From the NCBI RefSeq assembly GCF_001704615.3, contig NZ_CP029397.2:620001-684000 (forward strand): a stretch of DNA of 64,000 nt, read 5' to 3'. Shown piece after piece: positions 25,090 to 35,031 of the stretch (position 1 is its first letter; each line of letters starts with the position of its first letter). The notes beneath the pieces were generated by a model. It saw nothing but the letters and a program-made list of their open reading frames with translations, did no database searches and had not been told where the DNA came from. Both the position numbers and the translations under genes were made by a program. The DNA is from Acinetobacter defluvii. GTDB taxonomy: Bacteria; Pseudomonadota; Gammaproteobacteria; Pseudomonadales; Moraxellaceae.

Positions 25090-26326
25090 TCAACAAAATG
25101 ATTTACAAGATCAAGTGATTGACTATACCCAATTTCCTGATGCAAAAGGACATTTTGGTATCCATGGTGGACGTTTTGTATCAGAAACTTTGATGGCGGC
25201 TTTAGAAGATTTAGAAAATCTTTATAACCGTATGAAAACGGATGAAAAGTTTTTAGCAGAGTTTGATCGTGATTTAGCGTATTACGTGGGACGTCCTAGT
25301 CCTTTATATTATGCTGAGCGTTGGTCAAAAGAGTTAGGTGGTGCACAAATTTACCTGAAACGTGAAGACCTCAATCATACAGGTTCACACAAAGTAAATA
25401 ACACCATTGGGCAAGCATTGTTGGCAAAACTTTCAGGTAAAAAACGTATTATTGCTGAAACAGGTGCTGGTCAACATGGTGTGGCAACAGCGACCATCGC
25501 AGCACGTTTAGGTATGGAATGTGTCGTATACATGGGCGCAGAAGATGTCAAACGTCAAGCCATGAATGTGTACCGTATGCGTTTGTTGGGTGCGAAAGTT
25601 GTACCTGTTGAAAGTGGTTCGAAAACCTTAAAAGATGCCCTAAACGAAGCGATGCGTGACTGGGTGACTAATGTTGATTCAACTTACTATGTGATCGGTA
25701 CAGTTGCAGGTCCACACCCTTATCCACAATTGGTACGCGATTTCCAATCGATCATTGGACGTGAAGCACGTAAGCAAATCTTAGAGCAAGCAGGGCGCTT
25801 ACCTGATGCGCTTGTGGCTTGTGTTGGTGGGGGTTCAAATGCGATGGGTTTGTTCTATCCATTTTTAAATGATCAAGATGTGAAAATCTATGGTGTTGAA
25901 GCAGCAGGTTACGGTATTGAAACAGGCAAACATTCAGCGCCGTTAAATGCAGGGCATGTCGGTGTATTGCATGGCAACCGTACATATCTCATGTCGGATG
26001 AACAAGGTCAGATTATTGAAACACATTCAATTTCAGCAGGTTTGGACTATCCGGGTGTAGGTCCTGAGCATAGTTTCTTAAAAGACATGCAGCGTGTAGA
26101 TTATGTACCGATTAACGATACGGAAGCATTACAAGGTTTCCGTGATTTAACCCAAATTGAAGGGATTATTCCTGCACTAGAAAGCTCCCATGCGATGGCA
26201 TACGTGACTAAACTTGCACCGACCATGTCCAAAGATCAAATCATTATTGCGACGGTTTCAGGTCGTGGTGATAAAGATTTGATGACTGTTGCTCGTATTG
26301 ATGGTGTGGAAATGGTTGAGATGTAA
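25073..26326 (+). CDS. trpB: Tryptophan synthase beta chain
   Basis: 417 residues, slightly longer than the usual ~400 because of an N-terminal extension. [14 protein letters not shown] opens the core, [13 protein letters not shown] holds the PLP lysine, [12 protein letters not shown] follows the active site, and VGGGSNAMG binds the PLP phosphate. It condenses indole with serine. It overlaps trpF. The gene is followed not by trpA but by a repeat and a membrane protease, so the alpha chain must be encoded elsewhere. Confidence 0.97.
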   Translation: MDQHSNQQNDLQDQVIDYTQFPDAKGHFGIHGGRFVSETLMAALEDLENLYNRMKTDEKFLAEFDRDLAYYVGRPSPLYYAERWSKELGGAQIYLKREDLNHTGSHKVNNTIGQALLAKLSGKKRIIAETGAGQHGVATATIAARLGMECVVYMGAEDVKRQAMNVYRMRLLGAKVVPVESGSKTLKDALNEAMRDWVTNVDSTYYVIGTVAGPHPYPQLVRDFQSIIGREARKQILEQAGRLPDALVACVGGGSNAMGLFYPFLNDQDVKIYGVEAAGYGIETGKHSAPLNAGHVGVLHGNRTYLMSDEQGQIIETHSISAGLDYPGVGPEHSFLKDMQRVDYVPINDTEALQGFRDLTQIEGIIPALESSHAMAYVTKLAPTMSKDQIIIATVSGRGDKDLMTVARIDGVEMVEM

Positions 26327-26335
26327 TAGCCTTGA

Positions 26336-26373
26336 CTAAGCCCTCTCCTTGGGAGAGGGTTGGGTGAGGGGGA
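26336..26373. repeat. REP-like palindrome after trpB
   Basis: CCCTCTCC TT GGGAGAGGG (26341-26359) is an exact hairpin followed by TTGGGTGAGGGGGA, the layout of a widespread proteobacterial intergenic palindrome. It starts 10 bases past the trpB stop and could act as an mRNA 3' boundary. Related in style to the double hairpin at 2964-3033. Confidence 0.65.
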
Positions 26374-26528
26374 ATGACTTTTATTTTAATAACAGGTGTT
26401 ACGCACTTTTTAATGAGTGGATTTTTTCTAATAATCATAAGTATAAAATCATAGATTGACAAAAACACTGTAGAGTTTTATGTGAAATATATCACAATAG
26501 CTTTTCTATCAGATTCAATACGATTTTC

Positions 26529-27254
26529 ATGGCTTCATTTTTAACTTTGGTTCGTGCTGAACAATTTCCACAGAAAATACAATGGAATATTCGGGACACT
26601 TTTGCTGTTTTACTATTGCCTTTTATTTTTCTAAATAGTTTGATTTTCCAACATTTTCATTTTTCTCATGTTGAAATGGGCATTGCGGATAGTCTTTTTC
26701 GAGGCATTTTATTTGGCATGGTATGTGTGTTGTATAAAACCATGTTGTATGAACATTGGCAAAAGTATAAAGCAGCTTTTTGGCGTTCAAGTTTATTGGT
26801 TTTGGTTGGCGCTGTTATTTTACAAATTGTGATTAGTGTAACACGGGCAATTTTACCGATTTCGACCTCATCAGATATTGAAAATACGGTTATTCCACCT
26901 GAATCTGTGCCATTTTTGAGTTTATTGTTGATCAGCTTAAGTCCACTGTTTACCGCTTTACTCGAAGATATTGTTTTTCGCTATACCTTATTACACAAGC
27001 TTTTTATTCCCAATTCTTTATGGCGTATTGTTATTTTATTGCTCAATTCCATCATTTTTGGTCTGATTCATTTTTATAATTTTGATGGCAATTTTATTGC
27101 AACCATTAGTTTTATGGCAGCAGGATTATTTTTAAACTTAATTTATTTGTGGACACGCAATATTTGGCATGTGTTACTCATTCATTTTCTCAATAATGCA
27201 GTATTATCTGTCGGTGGATTGATTTTGCTGCAAATTGTACAAGCTTTAACTTAG
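26529..27254 (+). CDS. CPBP-family intramembrane metalloprotease
   Basis: 241 residues with about six hydrophobic segments. The CPBP/Abi motifs are present in slightly altered form: ALLEDIVFRYTLLHKL (usual EExxxR here EDxxxR, near residue 145), FGLIHFYNFDG and HVLLIHFLNNAV, which would supply the metal-binding Glu and His residues. Family members process prenylated or toxic peptides, or help protein maturation; the role of this one is unknown. The 202 bases before it hold only the palindrome and AT-rich DNA. It is 9 bases upstream of the DUF1543 gene. Confidence 0.75.
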   Translation: MASFLTLVRAEQFPQKIQWNIRDTFAVLLLPFIFLNSLIFQHFHFSHVEMGIADSLFRGILFGMVCVLYKTMLYEHWQKYKAAFWRSSLLVLVGAVILQIVISVTRAILPISTSSDIENTVIPPESVPFLSLLLISLSPLFTALLEDIVFRYTLLHKLFIPNSLWRIVILLLNSIIFGLIHFYNFDGNFIATISFMAAGLFLNLIYLWTRNIWHVLLIHFLNNAVLSVGGLILLQIVQALT

Positions 27255-27263
27255 AGTGTAGAA

Positions 27264-27773
27264 ATGTCGAGTTTATTTATTGTGATGTTGGGCGGTCGTC
27301 ATGCACGGGCTAATACTGAAGTCCATGACGTAGTACTTGCTGTTGGTGACTCTCTTGAACAAACCTATCCTCAACTCAAAAATGCATGGTTTGGTGAACC
27401 ACAAGGCCTACATATTGATGCCTGGGCGAAGTTACAAGGGCTTGAGTTTTAAAATAAAAACTATCAAATTCATTTTACAAATGCAGCGCCTAATCAAGCC
27501 GATCAAAAGCTGTGGTTGATCAATTTAGGAGGGTACGATGTGCGTGAATTTGGTGAATTACATCGCTATGTTTTGGTGATTGCACAAAATGCTATGGTTG
27601 CCAAAGAAAAAGGAAAGCAATATTTTGCACGTCATTGGCAAAAATTACACACAGATCGTGTTCTTGAAGTAGATGATTGTATTGCGATCGATCATGTTTA
27701 TGGTCGCTATGTACAATTGGTTGAAGGTGATTTTGAACAAGGACAATGGGAAAATACCTATTTAACGCTTTAA
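27264..27773 (+). pseudogene. DUF1543-domain protein interrupted by an in-frame TAA
   Basis: One frame of 169 codons, broken only by TAA at 27450-27452. Before the stop: SLFIVMLGGRHARANTEVHD and LEQTYPQLKNAWFGEPQGLH; after it: LWLINLGGYDVREFGELHRY and VDDCIAIDHVYGRYVQLVEG. Both parts match successive pieces of the DUF1543 domain, whose members are about 160-170 residues long. No frameshift is needed, so a single base change (for example CAA, AAA or GAA to TAA) explains it. The second part has no good start (the GTG or TTG codons near 27516 lack a ribosome-binding site). Function of the family is unknown. Confidence 0.75.
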
Positions 27774-28004
27774 GAATACAGCAATTTTAGTAAATGAGTC
27801 TTTATCACTTAATGAGATAAGCAACGAAGAAAAACATCAATACTGTGAATATTATGATGATTTATTCTAAAAGCATTGCTGCTTATGTCTCTGCACAATG
27901 CTTATCAGTAAAATCGCTATGAAATATGTAAAAAAAGCATTTCGCTGATAGATCAAATCTCGTTATATTGTGCATCGTTATAATGAAACTACTAGCCGTA
28001 CGCC

Positions 28005-29648
28005 ATGTATTTATATACTGATTTTGACCAGCAATTGGTGAATGAACGTGTTGCACAATTCCGTGATCAAACGGAACGTTATTTAGCGGGTAAGCTTACT
28101 GAAGATGAGTATCGCCCTTTACGTCTACAAAATGGTTTATACGTACAGCGTTATGCACCGATGTTACGTATCGCTGTGCCTTACGGTTTAATGAACTCAA
28201 AACAATTACGCAAAGTTGCTGAGTTGGCGCAAGAGTTTGACCGTGGCTATGCGCACGTTTCTACACGTCAGAATATTCAATTTAACTGGCCTGCACTGGA
28301 AAATGTGCCTGATATGTTGCAAGAACTCGCAACAGTACAGATGCATGCGATTCAAACCTCTGGTAACTGTATTCGCAACACGACCACTGACCAATATGCA
28401 GGTGTGGTTGCAGGCGAAATCGCAGATCCACGTCCGACTTGTGAGTTGATCCGTCAGTGGTCAACGTTCCATCCAGAGTTTGCATTTTTACCACGTAAGT
28501 TCAAAATTGCAGTGTCTGCACTTGAAGAAACAGATCGTGCAGCGACATCATTCCACGATATTGGCGTGTATCTAACACGCAATGAAGCGGGTGAACTCGG
28601 TTATAAAATCAAAGTCGGTGGCGGTTTAGGTCGTACGCCAATTATTGGTTCTATGATCCGTGAATGGTTACCACGTGAAGATTTAATTGCTTATCTTGAA
28701 GCAGTTCTTCGTGTGTATAACTTGCATGGTCGTCGTGACAATAAATATAAAGCGCGTATTAAGATTCTTGTAAAAGCATTAACCCCTGCGGTATTTGCTG
28801 AAAAAGTTGAAGCAGAATTTGCACATACCATTAAAACTTTAAAAATTGATGCAGAAACTTTAAAGAAAATGGATGAAGAGTTTACGCCATTTGACTATCA
28901 AAACTATGCAGATGAAGATTTTAGTGAGTTGTTTACGCAGCATCCTAAATTTAAACAATGGTTTAATATTAATACCAATGCACACAAAGTTGCAGGTTAT
29001 CGTATCGTGACGATTTCACTGAAACGTGCAGGTGTTGCACCAGGGGATATGACCACTGAAGAAATGAATTTGATTGCTGATCTTGCAGACAAATATACCT
29101 TTGGTGAGCTTCGTACCACGCACGAACAAAACATTTCTTTGGTTGATGTACCACAGAAAGACTTGTTTGAATTGTGGCAAATCCTTGAAAAGAATAATCT
29201 TGCTCGTGCACATATTGGTTTTATTACCGATATTATCTGCTGTCCGGGCGGTGATTTCTGTTCATTGGCAAATGCAAAATCAATTCCAATTTCAGAAGCG
29301 ATTTCACGTCGTTTTGATGACTTAGATACCATTTATAACTTGGGTAAAATTGATCTGAATATTTCAGGTTGTATGAATGCCTGTGGTCACCATCATGTGG
29401 GTAATATTGGTATTTTGGGTGTAGATAAAAAAGGTGCTGAATTCTACCAAATCTCTTTAGGTGGAAATGCAGACCATGATGCTTCACTTGGTGACATCTT
29501 AGGGCCATCATTCTCAGCTGAAGTGATTCCAGATATTGTGGATGAAATTTTAAATACTTATCTTGATCTTCGTGTTGAGGGTGAAGAATTTATCGAAACG
29601 TATCGTCGTGTCGGCATCCAACCATTTAAGGAGCGTGCATATGCTTAA
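28005..29648 (+). CDS. cysI: Nitrite/sulfite reductase hemoprotein
   Basis: 547 residues. The duplicated sulfite/nitrite reductase fold is visible: GYAHVSTRQNIQFNW and QTSGNCIRNTTTDQYAGV in the first half; the siroheme/4Fe-4S cysteines lie in CCPGGDFCSLANA (near 409-416) and SGCMNACGHHH (near 449-453). It reduces sulfite to sulfide with six electrons in sulfur assimilation. A TATAAT lies at 27979-27984, with no good -35, which fits activator dependence (CysB, inference). The end overlaps the start of the DUF934 gene by 8 bases. Length fits the ferredoxin-like pseudomonad type rather than E. coli CysI. Confidence 0.92.
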   Translation: MYLYTDFDQQLVNERVAQFRDQTERYLAGKLTEDEYRPLRLQNGLYVQRYAPMLRIAVPYGLMNSKQLRKVAELAQEFDRGYAHVSTRQNIQFNWPALENVPDMLQELATVQMHAIQTSGNCIRNTTTDQYAGVVAGEIADPRPTCELIRQWSTFHPEFAFLPRKFKIAVSALEETDRAATSFHDIGVYLTRNEAGELGYKIKVGGGLGRTPIIGSMIREWLPREDLIAYLEAVLRVYNLHGRRDNKYKARIKILVKALTPAVFAEKVEAEFAHTIKTLKIDAETLKKMDEEFTPFDYQNYADEDFSELFTQHPKFKQWFNINTNAHKVAGYRIVTISLKRAGVAPGDMTTEEMNLIADLADKYTFGELRTTHEQNISLVDVPQKDLFELWQILEKNNLARAHIGFITDIICCPGGDFCSLANAKSIPISEAISRRFDDLDTIYNLGKIDLNISGCMNACGHHHVGNIGILGVDKKGAEFYQISLGGNADHDASLGDILGPSFSAEVIPDIVDEILNTYLDLRVEGEEFIETYRRVGIQPFKERAYA

Positions 29649-30126
29649 TACAGCACTTCAAGTCCTCTCTAAAGATGGCACAATCGCAGATAACACTTAT
29701 CAAATCATCGGTGAGGATGGTGTGTTGCCACAAGGTGATGTACTGTTGACCGTTGAGCAATTGGATCAAATTAGCAATGTTTCTGGTAAAAAAGCCTTAT
29801 TTATCACTGTGGATACCTCTCCAGAGGTGAATCAATTTCCACTTGATCAGTTAGATGCGATCTTTATTGATTTTGCAGGCTTTAATGATGGTCGTGGTTA
29901 TTCATTTGCTGCATTGTTACGTCGCCAAGGCTATCAAGGCGAGCTTCGTGCCACAGGCGATGTTTTTAAAGACGTTTTAAACTACATGAAGCGTTCTGGT
30001 TTCGATACTTTTGTGATTAAAGAAGGTAAAGATATTACTGAAGCAGCGGCAGGTTTAGGTGACTTTACCAACCCTTACCAAGCGTCGACGGCGGTTGCAC
30101 AAGCAAGTTATCAAACAGGTGCTTAA
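29641..30126 (+). CDS. DUF934-family protein, sulfite-reductase partner
   Basis: 161 residues from the ATG at 29641, which has GGAG 7 bases before it; a longer frame from 29563 would overlap cysI by 86 bases and is not needed. Segments FIDFAGFNDGRGYSFAALLR and GYQGELRATGDVFKDVLNYM are typical of DUF934. The family is almost always found next to cysI in Acinetobacter and pseudomonads and is presumed to help sulfite reduction, mechanism unknown. Translation is coupled to cysI, and a terminator follows at 30143. Confidence 0.88.
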   Translation: MLNTALQVLSKDGTIADNTYQIIGEDGVLPQGDVLLTVEQLDQISNVSGKKALFITVDTSPEVNQFPLDQLDAIFIDFAGFNDGRGYSFAALLRRQGYQGELRATGDVFKDVLNYMKRSGFDTFVIKEGKDITEAAAGLGDFTNPYQASTAVAQASYQTGA

Positions 30127-30142
30127 GCCTGTTTGATCACTT

Positions 30143-30168
30143 AAAGCCTGCATCGAGCAGGCTTTTTT
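30143..30168 (+). terminator. Terminator of cysI-DUF934
   Basis: Stem AAAGCCTGC with GCAGGCTTT, 5-base loop, then a T-run, 17 bases past the stop. Confidence 0.92.
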
Positions 30169-30390
30169 GTTTTTAAAAATGATCAGAAATTTATATATTT
30201 TATAATGTTAGCACTGCTCTATTTTAGTGCATAGTCATGTAGAATAAGGTCACCTAAGTTTCAGACTTTAGGATGATTATTTTCGGAATATTCAAAATAA
30301 AAGTGAATATCTAATTTTAAAACCTTAGGCATTTACTTTTATTTTTAGTCTTTTATTTCTAGTTTTTTTATTTAATAGTGACATTGTTTT

Positions 30391-31377
30391 ATGCAAAATT
30401 CTATTCGTATTGGTATTGCGGGTTATGGCAACCTTGGACGCGGTGTTGAAACTGCGATTCAAAAAAATCCTGATTTACAATTGGTCGGCATTTTCAGCCG
30501 TCGTGATCCTGCAACAGTTTCTCCATGCTTTGCTGAAACTCAAGTTTATGCAATGGATTCGCTAAGTGATTTTCAAGATAAAATTGATGTCCTCATTTTG
30601 TGTGGTGGCTCAAAAGATGATTTGCCACAACAAGGTCCAATCTTGGCTAGCCTATTCAATACCGTAGACAGTTTTGATACACATGCACGTATTCCTGAAT
30701 ATTTTGCTGCGGTAGATGCGCCTGCTTTGGCAAACAAGAAAACTGCGATGATTTCGATTGGTTGGGATCCTGGTATGTTCTCGATTAACCGTTTATTTGG
30801 TGAAGCACTATTACCTGATGGTGAAACTTATACGTTTTGGGGTAAGGGTTTGAGCCAAGGGCATTCTGATGCGATTCGTCGTGTAGAGGGTGTGAAAGCG
30901 GGCGTGCAATATACCATTCCTTCAAATGATGCGATTGAAAAAGTACGTAGTGGTTCACGTCCAACTTTAACGACCAAAGATAAACATCACCGTGAATGTT
31001 ATGTGTTTCTTGCAGAAGGTGCGGATGCAAAAGTGGTTGAGCAAGCGATTGTGACCATGCCTGACTATTTTGCTGACTACAACACCACTGTAAATTTCAT
31101 TGATGAAGAAACATTGAAAAAAGATCACCAAAAAATGCCACATGGTGGTTTTGTGATTCGTAGTGGAAATACCAGTGATGAGCAAAATCAAGTGGTTGAA
31201 TTTTCATTGAAACTTGATAGTAACCCTGAATTTACAGCGAGTGTGTTGGTTGCCTATGCACGTGCATGTTATCGCCTAAACCAAATGCAACAGTATGGTG
31301 CGAAAACTGCATTTGATGTTGCGCCAGGTTTATTGTCAATGAAATCACCTGAGCAATTACGTAAAGAATTACTTTAA
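30391..31377 (+). CDS. ddh: meso-Diaminopimelate D-dehydrogenase
   Basis: 328 residues. N-terminal Rossmann fold IRIGIAGYGNLGRGVE (NADP), then LILCGGSKDDLPQQGP, FDTHARIPEYF, and the catalytic/substrate region SIGWDPGMFS followed by TFWGKGLSQGHSDAIRRVEG, all diagnostic of Ddh. It makes meso-diaminopimelate in one step from tetrahydrodipicolinate and ammonia, bypassing the succinylase branch of lysine and cell-wall synthesis, or runs in reverse. It stands alone, bounded by a 264-base AT-rich gap upstream and a terminator downstream. Confidence 0.92.
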   Translation: MQNSIRIGIAGYGNLGRGVETAIQKNPDLQLVGIFSRRDPATVSPCFAETQVYAMDSLSDFQDKIDVLILCGGSKDDLPQQGPILASLFNTVDSFDTHARIPEYFAAVDAPALANKKTAMISIGWDPGMFSINRLFGEALLPDGETYTFWGKGLSQGHSDAIRRVEGVKAGVQYTIPSNDAIEKVRSGSRPTLTTKDKHHRECYVFLAEGADAKVVEQAIVTMPDYFADYNTTVNFIDEETLKKDHQKMPHGGFVIRSGNTSDEQNQVVEFSLKLDSNPEFTASVLVAYARACYRLNQMQQYGAKTAFDVAPGLLSMKSPEQLRKELL

Positions 31378-31399
31378 AAGATTGTCTAATACTGAGTAG

Positions 31400-31426
31400 A
31401 AAGCCGAATGAAAATTCGGCTTTTTT
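31400..31426 (+). terminator. Terminator of ddh
   Basis: Stem AAAGCCGAAT with ATTCGGCTTT, 4-base GAAA loop and T-run, 23 bases past the stop. Confidence 0.93.
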
Positions 31427-31544
31427 ATTTTCTTCGTATGGGACTGATTGTTATTTATTAGGTGGTTTTCAAATATTGATCTTTAAATATTTGAAGATAA
31501 AAGCAGTCTGATTCAGTACCACTTTTTTATTTAAAAATAGACCT

Positions 31545-31990
31545 TTAAAGCTGACAGTTTATCATCCATTTAATGCCAAATTGGTCGCTAAAAGTGCCAT
31601 AAATTGCACCACAGAATGTTTGTTGCAAAGGCATTTCAATTTGACTTCAGATAAAGCTGTAAATAAAAACTCTGCTTCGATCTATTCATCTGCGTCAAGG
31701 TTTAATCGAAATATAATGATTTGTACCTAGAATAAAAAGGAATGTTGTTTTGTATACCGAGCTGATCATGGAGATCTGAAGCCATTAAAACTGTAAAACT
31801 ATTGATTGGAAAAGAAAAGTGTATGATCCTATGACCATCTTGTTCTGATAATTGCCTACTATTTTCAATGGGAAGATCACGATAACGCATGACATTTAAA
31901 AACTCTCTACCAAAAACTGATTTATAAAAATTAAAAGCGGCTTGCGTTGTTCTTTGAAAATTAAAATAAAGATAAAAATGAAATGTTGAT
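31545..31990 (-). pseudogene. Remnant of a VOC-superfamily (PhnB/glyoxalase-like) gene
   Basis: Pieces of one protein are found in order but in different frames on the reverse strand. They are FYLYFNFQRTTQAAFNFYKS and VFGREFLNVMRYRDLP, then QDGHRIIHFSFPINSFTVLM; after a frameshift, LNLDADE-stop-IEAEFLFTALSE; after another shift, MPLQQTFCGAIYGTFSDQFG followed by IKWMINCQL and the stop at 31545. The order and the ending match PhnB-like VOC proteins of about 145 residues. At least two frameshifts and one nonsense codon (TAG where the family has a residue such as Gln) show it is dead. No start codon remains near 31990. Confidence 0.8.
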
Positions 31991-32123
31991 CAGGCAAGGT
32001 TCTTTTTAAGATGAACGCATAAAAAATGAGTGTATTTACATACACTCATCGTTATTAGCTTGTAAGCTAGGTGGATTTAACTGAGTACATTTATCCAGAT
32101 AAACCATTTTTTAAAACACCGTA

Positions 32124-33107
32124 TTAATGTGGAATCTGTTCTTCATCTTCAAATTCAGGTTTGACCTGAACAATGAAATCTTGACGATTTAGACCACGCC
32201 ATAAAGCGAAGGCTGTACCGATATAAATCGAAGAATATGTCCCGACAAAAACACCAATACACATTGCTACAGAGAACCATTTTAAACCATCACCACCTAA
32301 GAACATCATCGCAAGTACTACGAGTAAGAGCGTCATTGAGGTATGAATGGTACGACGTAAGGTTTCTGTTAATGCTGAGTTCACAACTTCAATGGGGCTT
32401 GCACCACGAATTTTACGGAAGTTTTCACGGATACGGTCAGATACTACGATGTTATCGTTGAGTGAGAAACCGATCAATGCAAGGATGGCAGCCAAAACTG
32501 TTAAGTCAAATGGCCATTGCATCATTGCAAAAATACCAATGGTCACGATTACGTCATGCAGTAAGGATAATACCGCACCTAAGGCTAATTTAAATTCGAA
32601 GCGGATGGTGACATAAACCAGCATCAATAACATTGCTAAAGCGACAGCGCCTGCTGAACGAACATAGAGTTCATTGCCGACTTGTCCACCGACCGAGTCA
32701 ACTTTATGGACATTTGCAGGGTTATTGGGCAATTGAACTGCTTTGGTTAAAGCATTGTTTAAGTCTTCAACATTAATGTCTTGTACAGGCATACGTACAA
32801 TCAAATCTTTGTTTGAACCTAAAGTTTGCACCACTGCATCTTTAAAGCCTGCTTTATCTAAAGTACTAATTACTTCGGCTGGTTTTGCTTCGTGTTGATA
32901 GTTCAATTCGGCAGAAACACCACCTGTGAAGTCTAAACCGAGATTTAAACCTTTGGTCACGATAAAGAAAATACTTGCGATGGTCAGGATGATGGAAATG
33001 ATTGCCGCAGGTTTGGCAATCTTCATAAAGTTTATGACTTTTTCATCATCAGGACGACCATACTTTTTGGTTTTTGGCACTTCAGGTTGAGTCACATCAG
33101 TCATCAT
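32124..33107 (-). CDS. secF: Protein translocase subunit SecF
   Basis: 327 residues, six membrane segments. N-terminal segment near residues 34-54, a periplasmic domain starting GLNLGLDFTGGVSAEL (the SecF signature), then LSLLHDVIVTIGIFAMM and SLNDNIVVSDRIRENFRK in the C-terminal transmembrane bundle. With SecD and YajC it uses the proton gradient to help preproteins finish crossing the inner membrane. It starts 7 bases after secD; the operon ends here. Confidence 0.97.
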   Translation of the reverse strand: MMTDVTQPEVPKTKKYGRPDDEKVINFMKIAKPAAIISIILTIASIFFIVTKGLNLGLDFTGGVSAELNYQHEAKPAEVISTLDKAGFKDAVVQTLGSNKDLIVRMPVQDINVEDLNNALTKAVQLPNNPANVHKVDSVGGQVGNELYVRSAGAVALAMLLMLVYVTIRFEFKLALGAVLSLLHDVIVTIGIFAMMQWPFDLTVLAAILALIGFSLNDNIVVSDRIRENFRKIRGASPIEVVNSALTETLRRTIHTSMTLLLVVLAMMFLGGDGLKWFSVAMCIGVFVGTYSSIYIGTAFALWRGLNRQDFIVQVKPEFEDEEQIPH

Positions 33108-33114
33108 TGATCTC

Positions 33115-35013
33115 CTATATGCTCAACTTTTTCAAGTTGCGTTTTTTACCATAAATGATTTGGACAATTGCACGTGTTACTGTAATCGCAGTAAACATCG
33201 AGCAAACGATACCAATCATCAAGGTGACAGCAAAGCCTTTAATCGGACCTGTACCAATCGCAAACAAGATAAAAGCAACCAAGAAAGTGGTTAAGTTCGA
33301 GTCAAAAATGGTGTTATATGCTCGATCATAACCTGCCACAATCGCCTGTTTCGGGGAGGCACCCCACCGCATTTCTTCTCGTATTCGTTCACAGATTAGT
33401 ACGTTAGCATCGACTGCCATACCGATCGTGATTACGATCCCTGCAATCCCAGGTAGGGTAAGGGAGGCGCCAATCCAAGACATGACAGTTAATAGCATGG
33501 CAAGGTTAATCACTAACGCTAAGTCAGCAATCACACCAAATACACGGAAGAATACCACCATCCAAATGGCAACAAGGATGAAACCGACTTGGGTAGAAAG
33601 TACACCTTTATCGATATTTTCTTGACCAAGACTTGGACCAACCACACGTTCTTCCACAAAGTACATTGGCGCAGCCAAAGCACCTGCACGAAGCATTAGC
33701 GCAAGTTCAGCTGCTTCTTGTGGAGAGTCTAAACCAGTGATACGGAACTGTGAGCCAAGTACTGCTTGAATGGTGGCTGCATTAATGACGACAGACTCAG
33801 TAAATGGGGTGCGTACTTCAGTTTGTACCCCAGTTGTTGGGTCTGTGATAAATTCAATTTTTTGCTTATTTTCAATAAATAATACTGCCATACGTTTGCC
33901 AACAGCATTACGTGTTGCGTCTGCCATGAGCTTACCGCCAGCATTATCCAAAGTAATGTTTACTTCAGCACCGCCAGTATCTTGGCTAAAACCACTTGAC
34001 GCATTTTGAACACGTTCACCGGTTAAGATACGGTTACGGTTCAAGAGTAACTCTTTGCCGCTGTCTAAAGACTCATAAGCAAATAATTCTGTGCCCGGTG
34101 GAACAGCTTGGCCGTTAGATGCACCATTTGGAATGACGTATTGATCATTTAAATCAGACACCAAACGGAACTCTAAGTTTGCAGTACGGCCTAAGACACG
34201 TTTTGCTTCAGCAGTATCTTGCACACCCGGTAATTCAACCACGATACGGTTGCTACCTTGACTTTGTACTAAGGCTTCAGCTACACCTAACTCATTAATA
34301 CGATTACGCAAAGTCGTTAAGTTTTGGTCTAAGGCATAAGACTGAATTTCTTGTTTGGTCGTATCGTTATAGGTGAGTTTTAAGGTAGAACCAGTTTCTG
34401 TTGCAAGCGCTTGTTGATTGTACTTATTACCATCACGACGTAAGAAATCCATCGCAGCAGCACGATCATCATTATTGGCAAATAACAAAGTAAGTGTGTT
34501 GTTATTTAACGTTAAGCTATTAAATTTAATTTTTTGCTCACGTAAATCACGACGTAAATCGGTTGCAGAGGTTTCCATACGTTGTGCAATTGCTTTATCC
34601 ATATCTACTTCAAGTAGAAAATGAACACCACCACGTAAGTCTAGACCGAGTTTCATTGGTTTAGCACCAATTTTCTGTAGCCATTCTGGTGTGGTTGGTG
34701 CAAGGTTCAGCGCAACAACATATTCATCCCCTAAACCTTTACGCAAAGCTTCTTGGGCTTTGAGCTGGGCATCAGATGAACTTACACGCAACAATGCGGC
34801 ATTGTTGGTAAAAGTATTGTCATGAGTGGCAATATTGTCACTCTTTAATATTTGCTCTGCTTTTTGTATGACAGACTGATCAATCTGCGTACCAGCCTTG
34901 GCACCAGAGATCTGAACAGCAGGTTCATCAGGATACAAACTTGGCAGGGCATATAATGTACTGACCACAAGGACAACCAGGATCAGTAAATATTTCCATG
35001 CAGGGTAACGCAT
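33115..35013 (-). CDS. secD: Protein translocase subunit SecD
   Basis: 632 residues. Membrane segment at residues 8-24, then the periplasmic P1 region with KLGLDLRGGVHFLLEVDM, the head sub-domain, and six C-terminal membrane segments including IVITIGMAVDANVLICERIREE (the SecD D5 region with the proton-path acidic residue). Partner of SecF. A 51-base gap to yajC contains a terminator-like hairpin. Confidence 0.97.
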   Translation of the reverse strand: MRYPAWKYLLILVVLVVSTLYALPSLYPDEPAVQISGAKAGTQIDQSVIQKAEQILKSDNIATHDNTFTNNAALLRVSSSDAQLKAQEALRKGLGDEYVVALNLAPTTPEWLQKIGAKPMKLGLDLRGGVHFLLEVDMDKAIAQRMETSATDLRRDLREQKIKFNSLTLNNNTLTLLFANNDDRAAAMDFLRRDGNKYNQQALATETGSTLKLTYNDTTKQEIQSYALDQNLTTLRNRINELGVAEALVQSQGSNRIVVELPGVQDTAEAKRVLGRTANLEFRLVSDLNDQYVIPNGASNGQAVPPGTELFAYESLDSGKELLLNRNRILTGERVQNASSGFSQDTGGAEVNITLDNAGGKLMADATRNAVGKRMAVLFIENKQKIEFITDPTTGVQTEVRTPFTESVVINAATIQAVLGSQFRITGLDSPQEAAELALMLRAGALAAPMYFVEERVVGPSLGQENIDKGVLSTQVGFILVAIWMVVFFRVFGVIADLALVINLAMLLTVMSWIGASLTLPGIAGIVITIGMAVDANVLICERIREEMRWGASPKQAIVAGYDRAYNTIFDSNLTTFLVAFILFAIGTGPIKGFAVTLMIGIVCSMFTAITVTRAIVQIIYGKKRNLKKLSI

Positions 35014-35031
35014 TCGCTTTCTTCTTAAAAT

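Noticed and set aside
29563..29640. Upstream start for the DUF934 gene
   Set aside because: It would overlap cysI by 86 bases; GGAG sits in front of ATG 29641.
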